The notes beneath the pieces were generated by a model. That model was not told the DNA's origin. It did no database searches and was given only the letters and a program-made list of their open reading frames with translations. Below are positions 18,001 to 25,778 of a stretch of DNA of 59,306 nucleotides, in pieces. The position numbers were made by a program, and so were the translations under genes. Origin of the DNA: an uncultured Prevotellaceae bacterium (GTDB taxonomy: Bacteria; Bacteroidota; Bacteroidia; Bacteroidales; Bacteroidaceae); contig CAMNCV010000080.1 in the NCBI GenBank assembly GCA_946534585.1, forward strand, positions 1-59,306, read 5' to 3'. Within the stretch, counting starts at the first letter, position 1; every line of letters starts with the position of its first letter.

Positions 18001-18614
18001 GTCTCGACCATGTACTTGCTTCTGGCGAAGACCTCAACATCTTCGTTATTGATACAGAGGTTTACTCTAACACAGGTGGTCAGGCTTCTAAGGCTACACC
18101 ACTCGGTGCTATCGCACAGTTCGCTGCTCAGGGTAAGCGCATCAAGAAGAAGGACCTCGGCATGATTGCTACTACTTACGGTTACGTATATGTTGCCCAG
18201 GTTGCAATGGGAGCCGACAACGCTCAGTGTCTGAAGGCATTCCGCGAGGCAGAGGCATACCACGGACCATCACTCGTTATCGCTTACGCACCATGTATCA
18301 ACCACGGTCTGAAGATCAAGGGTGGCATGGGTCGCTCACAGGAAGAAGAGCGTCGCGCAGTAGAGTGCGGTTACTGGCATCTGTGGCGCTTCAACCCAGA
18401 ACTGGCAGAGCAGGGTCAGAACCCATTCTCACTCGACTCTAAGGAGCCACAGTGGGATAAGTTCCAGGACTTCCTCATGGGTGAGGTTCGTTACCTCTCT
18501 GTTAAGAAGGCTTACCCAGAAGAGGCTGATGAGCTCTTCGCAGAGGCACAGAAGATGGCACAGCGTCGCTATCAGACCTACGTTCGCCAGACTAAGATGG
18601 ACTGGAGCGAGTAA
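15045..18614 (+). CDS. nifJ: pyruvate:ferredoxin (flavodoxin) oxidoreductase
   Basis: Single-chain enzyme that oxidises pyruvate with CoA to acetyl-CoA, CO2 and reduced ferredoxin; the central step of anaerobic pyruvate use. 1189 residues, the usual length. N-terminal domains I-II (PITPSSPMAE) are followed by the ferredoxin-like domain with two 4Fe-4S motifs (CIQCNKCSFVCP near 691 and CLGCGNCVDVCP near 746). The C-terminal thiamine-diphosphate domain carries ACSGCGETP and GDGASYDIGYGGLDH near 972. Codons are visibly more restricted (GGT, CTC, GTT, CGT) than in neighbouring genes, which suggests very high expression. No TAnnTTTG box is visible in the 89-bp gap upstream. Confidence 0.96.
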   Translation: MAKEKKFITCDGNEAAAHVSYMFSEVAAIYPITPSSPMAEHTDDWAARGRKNMWGQTVLVQEMQSEGGAAGAVHGSLQAGALTTTFTASQGLLLMIPNMYKIAGELLPCVFDVSARTLASHSLCIFGDHQDVMACRQTGFAMFASSSVQEVMDLTAVPHLATLETKVPFINFFDGFRTSHEYHKIEVMDMEDIKAITPQEFVEEFRNRALTPERPVTRGTAENPETFFTHREACNAYYDAIPEVVEKYCKKISEITGREYHLFNYYGAKDAENVIILMGSACEAAKEAIDYLVSQGKKVGMVNVHLYRPFSVKHLLAAVPSTCKKIAVLDRTKEPGAEGEPLYLDVKSAYYDVENRPVIVGGRYGLGSSDVTPAMVISVFNNLELPQPKNHFTVGIVDDVTNLSLEKVEEIALGGKSTQECKFFGLGADGTVGANKNSVKIIGENTDKYCQAYFSYDSKKSGGFTCSHLRFGDEPIRSTYQITTPSFVACHVQAYLHMYDVTRGIRENGSFLLNTIFDGEELVNFIPNNVKRVFAQKNIKVYYINATKIAQEIGLGNRTNTILQSAFFRISEVIPVDLAIEQMKAFAKKSYGKKGDDVVNMNYQAVDRGGEYKTLTVDPAWANLPDDAQVEDDAPAFVKELVRPINAQKGIDLKVSDFVKFDTVDGTWMNGTAAYEKRGVEAFVPVWNVENCIQCNKCSFVCPHAAIRPFVLTDEELKGFNGQTQEIKAPAAMKGMHFVIEPSPLDCLGCGNCVDVCPGKKGEKALKMVAYNPDAEDMKELAKGWDYLVKNVKTKQELVDIKANPKNSQFATPLFEFSGACSGCGETPYVKLISQLFGDREIIANATGCSSIYSASIPSTPYTTNEKGQGPAFDNSLFEDFCEFGLGMVIGNKKMKERVAMLLQKVVDEKMGSAEYQAAAAEWIEKREDADESKRLAAILKPEIAKGAAAGCPTCKELQTLDHYLIKRSQWIIGGDGASYDIGYGGLDHVLASGEDLNIFVIDTEVYSNTGGQASKATPLGAIAQFAAQGKRIKKKDLGMIATTYGYVYVAQVAMGADNAQCLKAFREAEAYHGPSLVIAYAPCINHGLKIKGGMGRSQEEERRAVECGYWHLWRFNPELAEQGQNPFSLDSKEPQWDKFQDFLMGEVRYLSVKKAYPEEADELFAEAQKMAQRRYQTYVRQTKMDWSE

Positions 18615-18645
18615 TCTGAACCGACACAACATCCTATAATTCTAT

Positions 18646-18684
18646 AAAAAGAGTAGCACTGCACTTTGCGGTGCTACTCTTTTT
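18646..18684 (+). terminator. terminator of the pyruvate oxidoreductase gene
   Basis: A perfect 14-bp stem (18646-18659 with 18671-18684) starting AAAAAGAGTAGCAC and ending in a T-run. Classical rho-independent terminator, 31 bp behind the stop. Confidence 0.9.
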
Positions 18685-18693
18685 GGGTTTAAC

Positions 18694-18797
18694 TATAGCT
18701 GTGCGATTGCAGTGTAATCAAATAGCGATTATAGTGTAATCAGATAGCGATTGCAGTGTAATCGCATAGCTTTTACGAGCCAATCAGATAGCGATTA
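18694..18797. repeat. 22-bp-period palindromic repeat array B (five units, inverted orientation)
   Basis: Units start at 18694, 18716, 18738, 18760 and 18782. The commonest form is AATCAGATAGCGATTA, the reverse complement of the array A unit. The unit at 18760 is AATCGCATAGCTTTTA. Spacers are cagtgt, tagtgt, cagtgt and cgagcc. The array follows the terminator of the pyruvate oxidoreductase gene by 9 bp. The rest of the 600-bp gap (18800-19084) is AT-rich and I see nothing further in it. Confidence 0.9.
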
Positions 18798-19084
18798 CGA
18801 CACGACAGTAAACAAGTATATTTCATAATCACTGCATCTTAATGACAATCAGTCACTAAGGACATAAAATAGAGAAAGGACAACAAAAATATCAACCGTG
18901 AATATTAGCTTCAAACACCAATTTTTCTGATTGTAATTTCAGAGATAGCAATTTATAGTTTAAATAAAATACAACAGTTTTTTTTTACTTTTTTTACATA
19001 GTCGTAATATGTTGTTTGTCCTAAGATTATGGAAATAAAAATACTTTAAGCACGTTTTGAATAAAGAAAAAGAAACAATAATTA

Positions 19085-19116
19085 TTTGGATACTTGAAAA
19101 GAATTATGTAACTTTG
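19085..19116 (+). promoter_or_regulatory. promoter of nrdD
   Basis: TTTG (19085-19088), 20 bp, TAACTTTG (19109-19116). The resulting leader is about 100 nt. No NrdR-box pair is evident. Confidence 0.75.
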
Positions 19117-19160
19117 CAATCGTAAAATTCAACTAATCAATAACCCCATATTCGATGACA

Positions 19161-19213
19161 AAGTTTTCCATTTTGGAAAACTTTTACAATCGGAAAATTT
19201 AAAAAGTTTCCCG
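19161..19213 (+). promoter_or_regulatory. nrdD leader with competing hairpins
   Basis: AAGTTTTCC (19161-19169) pairs perfectly with GGAAAACTT (19175-19183). A second GGAAAA (19192-19197) and a second TTTCC (19207-19211) follow, so at least two mutually exclusive foldings are possible. The last pairing ends about 10 nt before the start codon. This is attenuator-like by appearance only. Confidence 0.45.
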
Positions 19214-19222
19214 TTTTAAACC

Positions 19223-21370
19223 ATGATGGAAGTTAGAAGTTTCACGATTACGAAGCGTGATGGAACGAGAGATGAGTTTTCTCTTGACAAGATTATGAAA
19301 GCCATAGTGAAGGCTTTCGAAGCAGTTGACGAACCATTCAACGTTGCAAGTATCTCAAAGATTATTAGCCATTTGGACATTAAGGACGACATCACTGTCG
19401 AGGAAATCCAGAACCAGGTAGAGATAGCGCTGATGAAGGAGGGTTACTATAAGGTAGCCAAGGCTTTTATGCTCTATCGTCAGAGCCACAGCGAAGATCG
19501 CGAGACACTCGATAAGTTAAACTTTTTGACAGCTTACATGGAAGCTGCCAACGCTGCCACAGGATCAAAGTTTGACGCAAATGCCAACGTAGAACATAAA
19601 AACATTGCTACGCTCATTGGCGAGTTACCAAAGTCAAACTTCATACGTCTGAACCGCCGACTGCTGACAGACCGTATCAAAAAGATGTATAGCAAAGAGC
19701 TTGCCGACAAATACATCGACATGCTCACCCACCACTTTATATATAAGAACGACGAAACAAGCATTGCCCCCTACTGTGCTTCCATCACAATGTATCCATG
19801 GCTTATCAACGGCACGACATCAATAGGTGGAAACTCTACTGCACCTACGAACCTCAAGAGTTTCTGCGGTGGTTTCGTCAACATGGTTTTCATCGTAAGC
19901 TCTATGCTCAGTGGTGCATGCGCTACGCCAGAGTTCCTGATGTATCTGAACTACTTCATCGGCAAAGAATACGGCAAGGATTACTGGAAGGAAACCGACA
20001 AGGTGGTTGACCTTTCATTGCGCCAGCGTACCATTGACAAGATAATCACAGACTGTTTCGAGCAGATAGTATATTCTATCAACCAGCCTACCGGTGCAAG
20101 AAACTTCCAGGCTGTGTTCTGGAATATAGCATACTACGACAAGTTCTATTTCGATTCTCTCTTCGGAAACTTCTTCTTCCCCGATGGCAGTCAACCAGAC
20201 TGGAACGGACTGTCATGGCTGCAGAAGCGCTTCATGAAGTGGTTTAACAAGGAGCGCACCAAGACTGTGCTTACATTCCCCGTAGAAACCATGGCATTGC
20301 TGACCGACAATGGCGAGTGCCGCGATAAGGAATGGGGCGACTTTGCTGCAGAGATGTACTCTGAAGGACACTCGTTCTTCACCTATATGAGTGACAATGC
20401 AGACTCTCTGTCTTCATGCTGCCGTCTGCGCAACGAGATACAGGATAACGGTTTCTCCTACACACTTGGTGCGGGTGGTGTATCAACAGGCTCTAAGTCA
20501 GTACTGACCGTAAACCTGAACCGTTGCGTGCAGTTCGCCGTAAACAACGGACGTGACTATAAGGAGTATTTGGAAGAAGTCATCGACCTCTGCCACAAGG
20601 TGCAGCTGGCATACAACGAAAATCTCAAAGAGCTGCAGGAGCATGGTATGCTACCACTGTTTGACGCTGGCTATATCAATATGTCACGCCAGTATCTGAC
20701 AATCGGTGTCAACGGATTGGTAGAAGCTGCCGAGTTCATGGGACTCAAGATAACCGCCAACGACAAATACAAAGAATTTGTACAGGGCATACTCTCAATC
20801 GTAGAGAAGTTGAACAAGAAATACCGCACGAAAGATGTATTGTTCAACTGCGAGATGATTCCTGCCGAGAACGTAGGCGTGAAGCATGCCAAGTGGGACC
20901 GCGAGGACGGTTACTATGTACCACGCGACTGCTACAATTCTTACTTCTACGTAGTGGAAGACCAGTCGCTCAACATCATAGACAAGTTCAAGATGCACGG
21001 TGCGCCATACATAGAACACCTGACTGGCGGCTCAGCACTCCACATGAACCTTGAAGAACATCTATCGAAGAAGCAGTATCAGCAGTTGCTGCGCGTAGCA
21101 GCGAAGGAAGGTTGTAACTACTTCACATTCAACATTCCTAACACCATCTGCAACAACTGCGGCCATATCGACAAACGATATCTGACGCAGTGCCCGACAT
21201 GTCATTCTTCTGACGTAGATTACATGACACGTATCATCGGTTATCTGAAACGCGTAAGCAATTTCTCTGCAGCACGTCAGAAAGAGGCTGCACGCCGTTT
21301 CTATGCCGGAAGCGACCAGATGGGACATCCGACCAATGATGCTCAGGAGGCTACAAGAAAGGTAGGATAA
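19223..21370 (+). CDS. nrdD: anaerobic ribonucleoside-triphosphate reductase (class III)
   Basis: Glycyl-radical enzyme that reduces ribonucleoside triphosphates for DNA synthesis without oxygen. 715 residues. An N-terminal ATP-cone (ITKRDGTRDEFSLDKI) gives allosteric control. The C-terminal zinc site is CNNC (near 643) and CPTC. The radical glycine is Gly673 in TRIIGYLKR, 42 residues from the end. Two ATGs are adjacent (19223, 19226) and the choice is not decided. nrdG follows after 24 bp. Confidence 0.96.
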   Translation: MMEVRSFTITKRDGTRDEFSLDKIMKAIVKAFEAVDEPFNVASISKIISHLDIKDDITVEEIQNQVEIALMKEGYYKVAKAFMLYRQSHSEDRETLDKLNFLTAYMEAANAATGSKFDANANVEHKNIATLIGELPKSNFIRLNRRLLTDRIKKMYSKELADKYIDMLTHHFIYKNDETSIAPYCASITMYPWLINGTTSIGGNSTAPTNLKSFCGGFVNMVFIVSSMLSGACATPEFLMYLNYFIGKEYGKDYWKETDKVVDLSLRQRTIDKIITDCFEQIVYSINQPTGARNFQAVFWNIAYYDKFYFDSLFGNFFFPDGSQPDWNGLSWLQKRFMKWFNKERTKTVLTFPVETMALLTDNGECRDKEWGDFAAEMYSEGHSFFTYMSDNADSLSSCCRLRNEIQDNGFSYTLGAGGVSTGSKSVLTVNLNRCVQFAVNNGRDYKEYLEEVIDLCHKVQLAYNENLKELQEHGMLPLFDAGYINMSRQYLTIGVNGLVEAAEFMGLKITANDKYKEFVQGILSIVEKLNKKYRTKDVLFNCEMIPAENVGVKHAKWDREDGYYVPRDCYNSYFYVVEDQSLNIIDKFKMHGAPYIEHLTGGSALHMNLEEHLSKKQYQQLLRVAAKEGCNYFTFNIPNTICNNCGHIDKRYLTQCPTCHSSDVDYMTRIIGYLKRVSNFSAARQKEAARRFYAGSDQMGHPTNDAQEATRKVG

Positions 21371-21394
21371 ACTGATATGTCTGTAATCTGATTT

Positions 21395-21868
21395 ATGAAA
21401 TACGTAAACACGGGCGTGGTCTTTCAGGAGATACCTGACGAGGTCACGCTCTCTATCAATATATCAAACTGTCCCTGCCACTGCCTGGGATGCCACAGCG
21501 AATACCTTTGGAGAGACATCGGAGAGCCACTGAATGTCATGTCGCTGGGCGAAATGCTCAAGCAGTATGGCGACGACATCACGTGCGTCGCCTTCATGGG
21601 CGGTGATGCAACGCCAGCAGAGGTCAACAATCTTGCCGCCTGGGTACGCAAGACATATCCAGAACTGTCCATTGCTTGGTACAGCGGCAGGGCACTACTG
21701 AGCAACGAGATATACTTGGGCAACTTTGACTACGTAAAACTCGGTCCTTACGTAGAACGCCTCGGACCGCTTAACAAGCGTACAACAAATCAAAGGCTAT
21801 ACAAAATACAGAAAGACCAGACAATGAAGGATATAACATCCAAATTCTGGAAAAAGAAAATGGGTTAA
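21395..21868 (+). CDS. nrdG: anaerobic ribonucleotide reductase activating protein
   Basis: Radical-SAM activase that installs the glycyl radical on NrdD. 157 residues. The iron-sulfur motif CxxxCxxC is present in NCPCHCLGCHSEYLW, and the SAM-binding MGGD follows. It lies downstream of nrdD in the same unit, and its stop is only 2 bp before kdsA, so all three are likely cotranscribed. Confidence 0.94.
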   Translation: MKYVNTGVVFQEIPDEVTLSINISNCPCHCLGCHSEYLWRDIGEPLNVMSLGEMLKQYGDDITCVAFMGGDATPAEVNNLAAWVRKTYPELSIAWYSGRALLSNEIYLGNFDYVKLGPYVERLGPLNKRTTNQRLYKIQKDQTMKDITSKFWKKKMG

Positions 21869-21870
21869 CT

Positions 21871-22629
21871 ATGAATAATACATTGTTTATCGCCGGACCT
21901 TGTGTCATTGAGAGTACGGAACTGCTTGACTGCGTGGCTCAGGAACTTGTGCGTATCAACCATACACATGGCACTGATATAATATTCAAAGCTTCGTTTG
22001 ACAAGGCTAACCGCACGAGTATCAGTTCCTATCGCGGACCAGGTTTGGAGCGCGGTCTGCAGATGCTGGCAGACGTAAAACAAAAGTACGGTTTGCGTCT
22101 GCTAACCGACATTCATGAGGCTTGGCAGGCTGCACCAGTAGCCGAAGTAGTCGATATCTTGCAGATTCCGGCTTTCCTATGCCGGCAGACCGATTTGCTC
22201 GTTGCTGCGGCAAAGACAGGCAAAACCGTAAACATAAAGAAAGCGCAGTTTCTCAGCGGACAAGACATGCAATACCCCGTACAGAAAGTTCGCGACAGCG
22301 GAGGAACGGAAATATGGCTAACAGAGCGTGGAAACACATTCGGATACAACAACCTCGTGGTTGACTTCCGCAACATTCCCGACATGCTTCAGATTGTGCC
22401 ACGCGTAATCATGGACTGCACCCACTCTGTGCAGCGTCCGGGAGGCGGTGGAGGTTTCACCGCTGGCGACCGTCGTTTCGTGCCTTCAATGGCATTGGCA
22501 GCAAAAGCCTTCGGTGCTAATGGCTATTTCTTTGAAGTACACCCAGACCCCGACCACGCGCTATCTGATGGTCCTAACATGCTGCGTCTGGAAGACTTGG
22601 AACCGCTGGTAGGCAGGCTTATAAACTGA
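21871..22629 (+). CDS. kdsA: 3-deoxy-8-phosphooctulonate synthase (KDO-8-P synthase)
   Basis: Condenses phosphoenolpyruvate with arabinose 5-phosphate in the cytoplasm to make the KDO precursor for lipopolysaccharide. The 252-residue protein has the family start FIAGPCVIES, the substrate-binding segments FKASFDKANRTS and KKAQFLSG, and the C-terminal EVHPDPDHALSDGP. It is joined to nrdDG by a 2-bp gap, an unusual pairing of lipopolysaccharide and nucleotide functions, and is followed by a strong terminator. Confidence 0.95.
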   Translation: MNNTLFIAGPCVIESTELLDCVAQELVRINHTHGTDIIFKASFDKANRTSISSYRGPGLERGLQMLADVKQKYGLRLLTDIHEAWQAAPVAEVVDILQIPAFLCRQTDLLVAAAKTGKTVNIKKAQFLSGQDMQYPVQKVRDSGGTEIWLTERGNTFGYNNLVVDFRNIPDMLQIVPRVIMDCTHSVQRPGGGGGFTAGDRRFVPSMALAAKAFGANGYFFEVHPDPDHALSDGPNMLRLEDLEPLVGRLIN

Positions 22630-22659
22630 CATCATCCCTATCTATCACTCAATATGTGA

Positions 22660-22696
22660 ATAATGCCATGAGTGCGTGTCGCATTCATGGCATTAT
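22660..22696 (+). terminator. terminator of the nrdD-nrdG-kdsA unit
   Basis: ATAATGCCATGAGTGC (22660-22675) pairs with GCATTCATGGCATTAT (22681-22696) with one G-T wobble and a 5-nt loop. Confidence 0.8.
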
Positions 22697-22761
22697 CTTA
22701 TTATATGCACCCTCCAATGCAAGAAAAAAGGAGATTCCATAAGGAAAAACAACAGGAAAAT

Positions 22762-22792
22762 TTTGCAGAAAAAGAAAAAAGCATTACCTTTG
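22762..22792 (+). promoter_or_regulatory. promoter of pyrD
   Basis: TTTG (22762-22765), 19 bp, TACCTTTG (22785-22792) followed by C. The leader is about 80 nt. Confidence 0.75.
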
Positions 22793-22878
22793 CATACAAA
22801 TATCGAATAAAACAAACAAAAACAAGAATACGCTGACAAATCCTTATGTTTTATTCAAATTAAGATTACTATAAATAC

Positions 22879-23784
22879 ATGGCAACACTTGAAGTAAACA
22901 TAGGTCAACTGAAGTTGAAAAATCCCGTCATGACCGCATCGGGTACGTTCGGTTATGGACTGGAGTTCCAAGACTTCGTACCACTCGAGGAAATAGGTGG
23001 CATAATAGTAAAAGGCACAACCCTCAACCATCGTGAGGGCAACGACTATCCACGCATGGCAGAAACAGCCAGCGGTATGCTCAACTGCGTAGGATTACAG
23101 AATAAGGGCGTCGTATATTTCTGCGAGCACATCTACCCCGACATCAAGGATATTGACACACAGTTTATCGTCAACGTAAGCGGTTCGTCACCAGAAGACT
23201 ACGGCGAGTGCGCAGCACACATCAACGCTCTTGAGCGAATAGATGCCATAGAGCTAAACATATCATGCCCTAACGTAAAGCACGGAGGCATGGCTTTCGG
23301 TACAACGCCAGAGGGAGCTGCAAGCGTCGTGCGCGAAGTGCGTCGCAGATACGACAAGACCCTCATAGTGAAATTATCACCTAACGTGACAGACATCGCT
23401 GAAATCGCCCGTGCCGTAGAGGCAGAAGGAGCCGACAGCGTTTCGCTGATAAACACACTGATGGGTATGGCTATCGACATAGAGAAGCGTAAGCCTCTGC
23501 TTTCCATAGGCACTGGCGGTCTGTCGGGACCAGCAGTAAAACCTGTAGCCGTGCGCATGGTCAACCAAGTATGCAAGGCGGTGAAGATACCTGTAATAGG
23601 CCTTGGTGGCATCTGCACAGCCAAGGACGCAATAGAATTTTTCATGGCAGGAGCAACTGCAATAGAGATTGGAACAGCAAACTTTCTCGATCCTGCCGTA
23701 ACCATAAAAGTAAAAGACGGCATTGATAAATGGCTCGATGCACACGGATGCAAGGATATTCACGAGATTATAGGCATAATATAG
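22879..23784 (+). CDS. pyrD: dihydroorotate dehydrogenase (class 1B type), catalytic subunit
   Basis: Oxidises dihydroorotate to orotate in pyrimidine synthesis, with FMN. 301 residues. Family motifs are ASGTFGYG near the N-terminus, the active-site cysteine in NISCPNVK (class 1), and the FMN-phosphate loops GTGGLSG and GLGGI. The sequence is of the 1B kind, which works with the iron-sulfur flavoprotein PyrK. pyrK, often the neighbour upstream, is not within this window; the gene has its own promoter here. A lipoprotein gene follows after 6 bp. Confidence 0.93.
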   Translation: MATLEVNIGQLKLKNPVMTASGTFGYGLEFQDFVPLEEIGGIIVKGTTLNHREGNDYPRMAETASGMLNCVGLQNKGVVYFCEHIYPDIKDIDTQFIVNVSGSSPEDYGECAAHINALERIDAIELNISCPNVKHGGMAFGTTPEGAASVVREVRRRYDKTLIVKLSPNVTDIAEIARAVEAEGADSVSLINTLMGMAIDIEKRKPLLSIGTGGLSGPAVKPVAVRMVNQVCKAVKIPVIGLGGICTAKDAIEFFMAGATAIEIGTANFLDPAVTIKVKDGIDKWLDAHGCKDIHEIIGII

Positions 23785-23790
23785 ACAAAC

Positions 23791-24348
23791 ATGAAATATA
23801 CTACTAAAACAACTATCATGCTCTCTGTGGCAATAGCATTGCTTACAGCCTGCAATGGAAAGACTGAGAATAAGGATGGTGAACAAAATGACACCATAAT
23901 AAGCCTCGTACCCGACACAGCTCTCTATGGTACGGTGGGCGAAGGCACTACCATGCACGTATTGGAATTGAAAACAGACGGTGGTAAAACCTTATCATTA
24001 GAGATGAATACCGATGAGGAGTCTGACGTGCAAGGCGGAGTATTTGCAGGCGACAGGGTGACACTGACATTCACGGAAAATGATAAGGGCGACAAGACCA
24101 TAACCCGCATGGTGAACCTTACATCACTGCAGGGTAAGTGGACATCGCTCGACCGCAACTTCAAAATATTAGAAGACGGCACCGTAGAAAGCACTGGTTC
24201 TGCAGAAACACACCCATACACGCTGTGGTCAATGGTCAATGCCCAGTTGGTACTAAATGCTGACACTTTCAGCGTGCTGACACTCGGACCTGACAGCATG
24301 TCGCTGGAGAACAAAAACGGCATTTTCGTTTACAAAAGGCAGAAATAG
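23791..24348 (+). CDS. lipocalin-like lipoprotein, function unknown
   Basis: 185 residues. The signal peptide ends in the lipobox LLTAC (Cys21), so this is a predicted lipoprotein. The mature part is beta-rich. A small barrel-like segment starts at LQGKWTSLDRNFKILEDG and ends DSMSLENKNGIFVYKR. The order of elements (YG, GD, LxGxW, FxL, WxMxNxxLxL, DSxxL) is shared with the product at 30667-31512, so the two are probably paralogues. It is 6 bp behind pyrD and likely cotranscribed, but nothing suggests a role in pyrimidine synthesis. Confidence 0.75.
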   Translation: MKYTTKTTIMLSVAIALLTACNGKTENKDGEQNDTIISLVPDTALYGTVGEGTTMHVLELKTDGGKTLSLEMNTDEESDVQGGVFAGDRVTLTFTENDKGDKTITRMVNLTSLQGKWTSLDRNFKILEDGTVESTGSAETHPYTLWSMVNAQLVLNADTFSVLTLGPDSMSLENKNGIFVYKRQK

Positions 24349-24445
24349 CAGTCGTAATTGTTTAGTGGGGTTTACAATTCGCCCGAAATAAAGGGTTAAT
24401 TGCAAAAAAAACACATTATCATTGCCCTACATCAAGAAAATTTAC

Positions 24446-24453
24446 TACCTTTA
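24446..24453 (+). promoter_or_regulatory. possible promoter -7 box of galM
   Basis: TACCTTTA differs from the TAnnTTTG consensus at the last base, 42 bp before the ATG. I see no clear -33 box. Confidence 0.35.
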
Positions 24454-24495
24454 CAAGCTGAAATGACCAAACAATAACAAAAAATATACTAACTG

Positions 24496-25671
24496 ATGAA
24501 GAAAAAACATCTATTACTGGCAGGAATGATGGCCACTGTCACCTTCACAGCCTGCACCAATGATGCGCAGCAGTCAGGTTTGCTTTCTGGTCTTGACCCT
24601 GCAAAGTTTGACACTGTAATCAATGAGAAACCAGTCAAGCTCTACACTCTGAAAAATCAGAATGGAATGGAGGTGTGCATCACCAACTATGGCGGTCGTG
24701 TGGTTTCGCTCGTCGTTCCTGATAAGGATGGCAAACCAACAGACGTAGTACTCGGTTTCGACAACATCAAGCAGTACGCCGACACACTAAACTCTCCCAG
24801 TGACTACGGTTCATCGGTAGGTCGCTATGCCAACCGCATAGCTGGAGGTAAATTCACACTCAGCGGCAAGCAATATCAGTTGAAGCAGAACGATAACAGT
24901 AACTGCCTGCACGGTGGTGGAACAACAGGTTGGATGAACCAAGTTTATGACGCTGAACAAATAGGTGATTCTATCCTCAAACTCACAATAAAGGCTGCCG
25001 ACGGCGAGAACGGTTTCCCTGGAACCGTGACCGCTACAACCACATACAAGGTAACGTCAGACAACACCCTCGACATGACATGGGAGGCAACCACCGACAA
25101 GGAGACAATCATCAATCAGACCAACCACAATTACTATAATCTGAATGGTGACCTCTCCGCTGTTGGCACTGACATGATACTTTATGTAAATGCAGACAAT
25201 TTCACCCCATCAAACAAGGAGTACATACCTACTGGAGAGATTAAGCCCGTAGAGGGTACAGCTATGGATTTCCGTACTCCACATGCAATTGGTGACTCAA
25301 TAAACTCTTCGTTTGACCAGATACAGAATGCTGGAGGCTACGACCATAACTACTGTCTGAATACCTTTAAGGACGGCAAGGGTGACGACACACAGGTGTG
25401 CGCATCTCTGTATTCACCTAAGACTGGCATCTTCATGGAAATGTTCACCAACGAGCCAGGCGTACAGGTATATTCTGCAAACTTCCAGGGTGTAGGCAAG
25501 GATGCCGACATCATTCGCAAAGGCGGACTAAAGTATCCCAAGCACGTCAGCGTATGCTTAGAGAGCCAAAAATATCCTGACTCGCCAAACAAGAAGGACT
25601 GGGTACAGCCGACTCTGAAGCCTGGCGAGAAGTACTATAGCCATGCAGCATATAAATTTTCTATCAAATAA
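24496..25671 (+). CDS. galM: aldose 1-epimerase (mutarotase), predicted lipoprotein
   Basis: Interconverts alpha and beta anomers of galactose and related sugars. 391 residues. The signal peptide ends in TFTAC (Cys20), so the enzyme is exported and lipid-anchored, which is common in Bacteroidales. The family motifs are SSVGRYANRIAGG, the histidine-bearing NQTNHNYYNL, GYDHNYCLN, and the C-terminal catalytic glutamate in CLESQKYPDSPN. It is followed by the SSS symporter, and together they should present and import the correct anomer. Confidence 0.93.
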   Translation: MKKKHLLLAGMMATVTFTACTNDAQQSGLLSGLDPAKFDTVINEKPVKLYTLKNQNGMEVCITNYGGRVVSLVVPDKDGKPTDVVLGFDNIKQYADTLNSPSDYGSSVGRYANRIAGGKFTLSGKQYQLKQNDNSNCLHGGGTTGWMNQVYDAEQIGDSILKLTIKAADGENGFPGTVTATTTYKVTSDNTLDMTWEATTDKETIINQTNHNYYNLNGDLSAVGTDMILYVNADNFTPSNKEYIPTGEIKPVEGTAMDFRTPHAIGDSINSSFDQIQNAGGYDHNYCLNTFKDGKGDDTQVCASLYSPKTGIFMEMFTNEPGVQVYSANFQGVGKDADIIRKGGLKYPKHVSVCLESQKYPDSPNKKDWVQPTLKPGEKYYSHAAYKFSIK

Positions 25672-25685
25672 ATCAATCTGTAATC

Positions 25686-25753
25686 AGTAGTTAAGAAGCT
25701 CAGCTATGACAATGGTAATAAACTGTGAGCAAAAATGCGACATCTTAACTACT
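25686..25753. repeat. inverted repeat between galM and the symporter gene
   Basis: AGTAGTTAAGA (25686-25696) and TCTTAACTACT (25743-25753) form a perfect 11-bp stem, with GCTCA/TGAGC (25698-25702, 25726-25730) inside. The AGTAGTTAAG motif recurs in the next gap (27733-27814). Confidence 0.65.
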
Positions 25754-25778
25754 AAACTACTTAACTCTAAGATAAACA

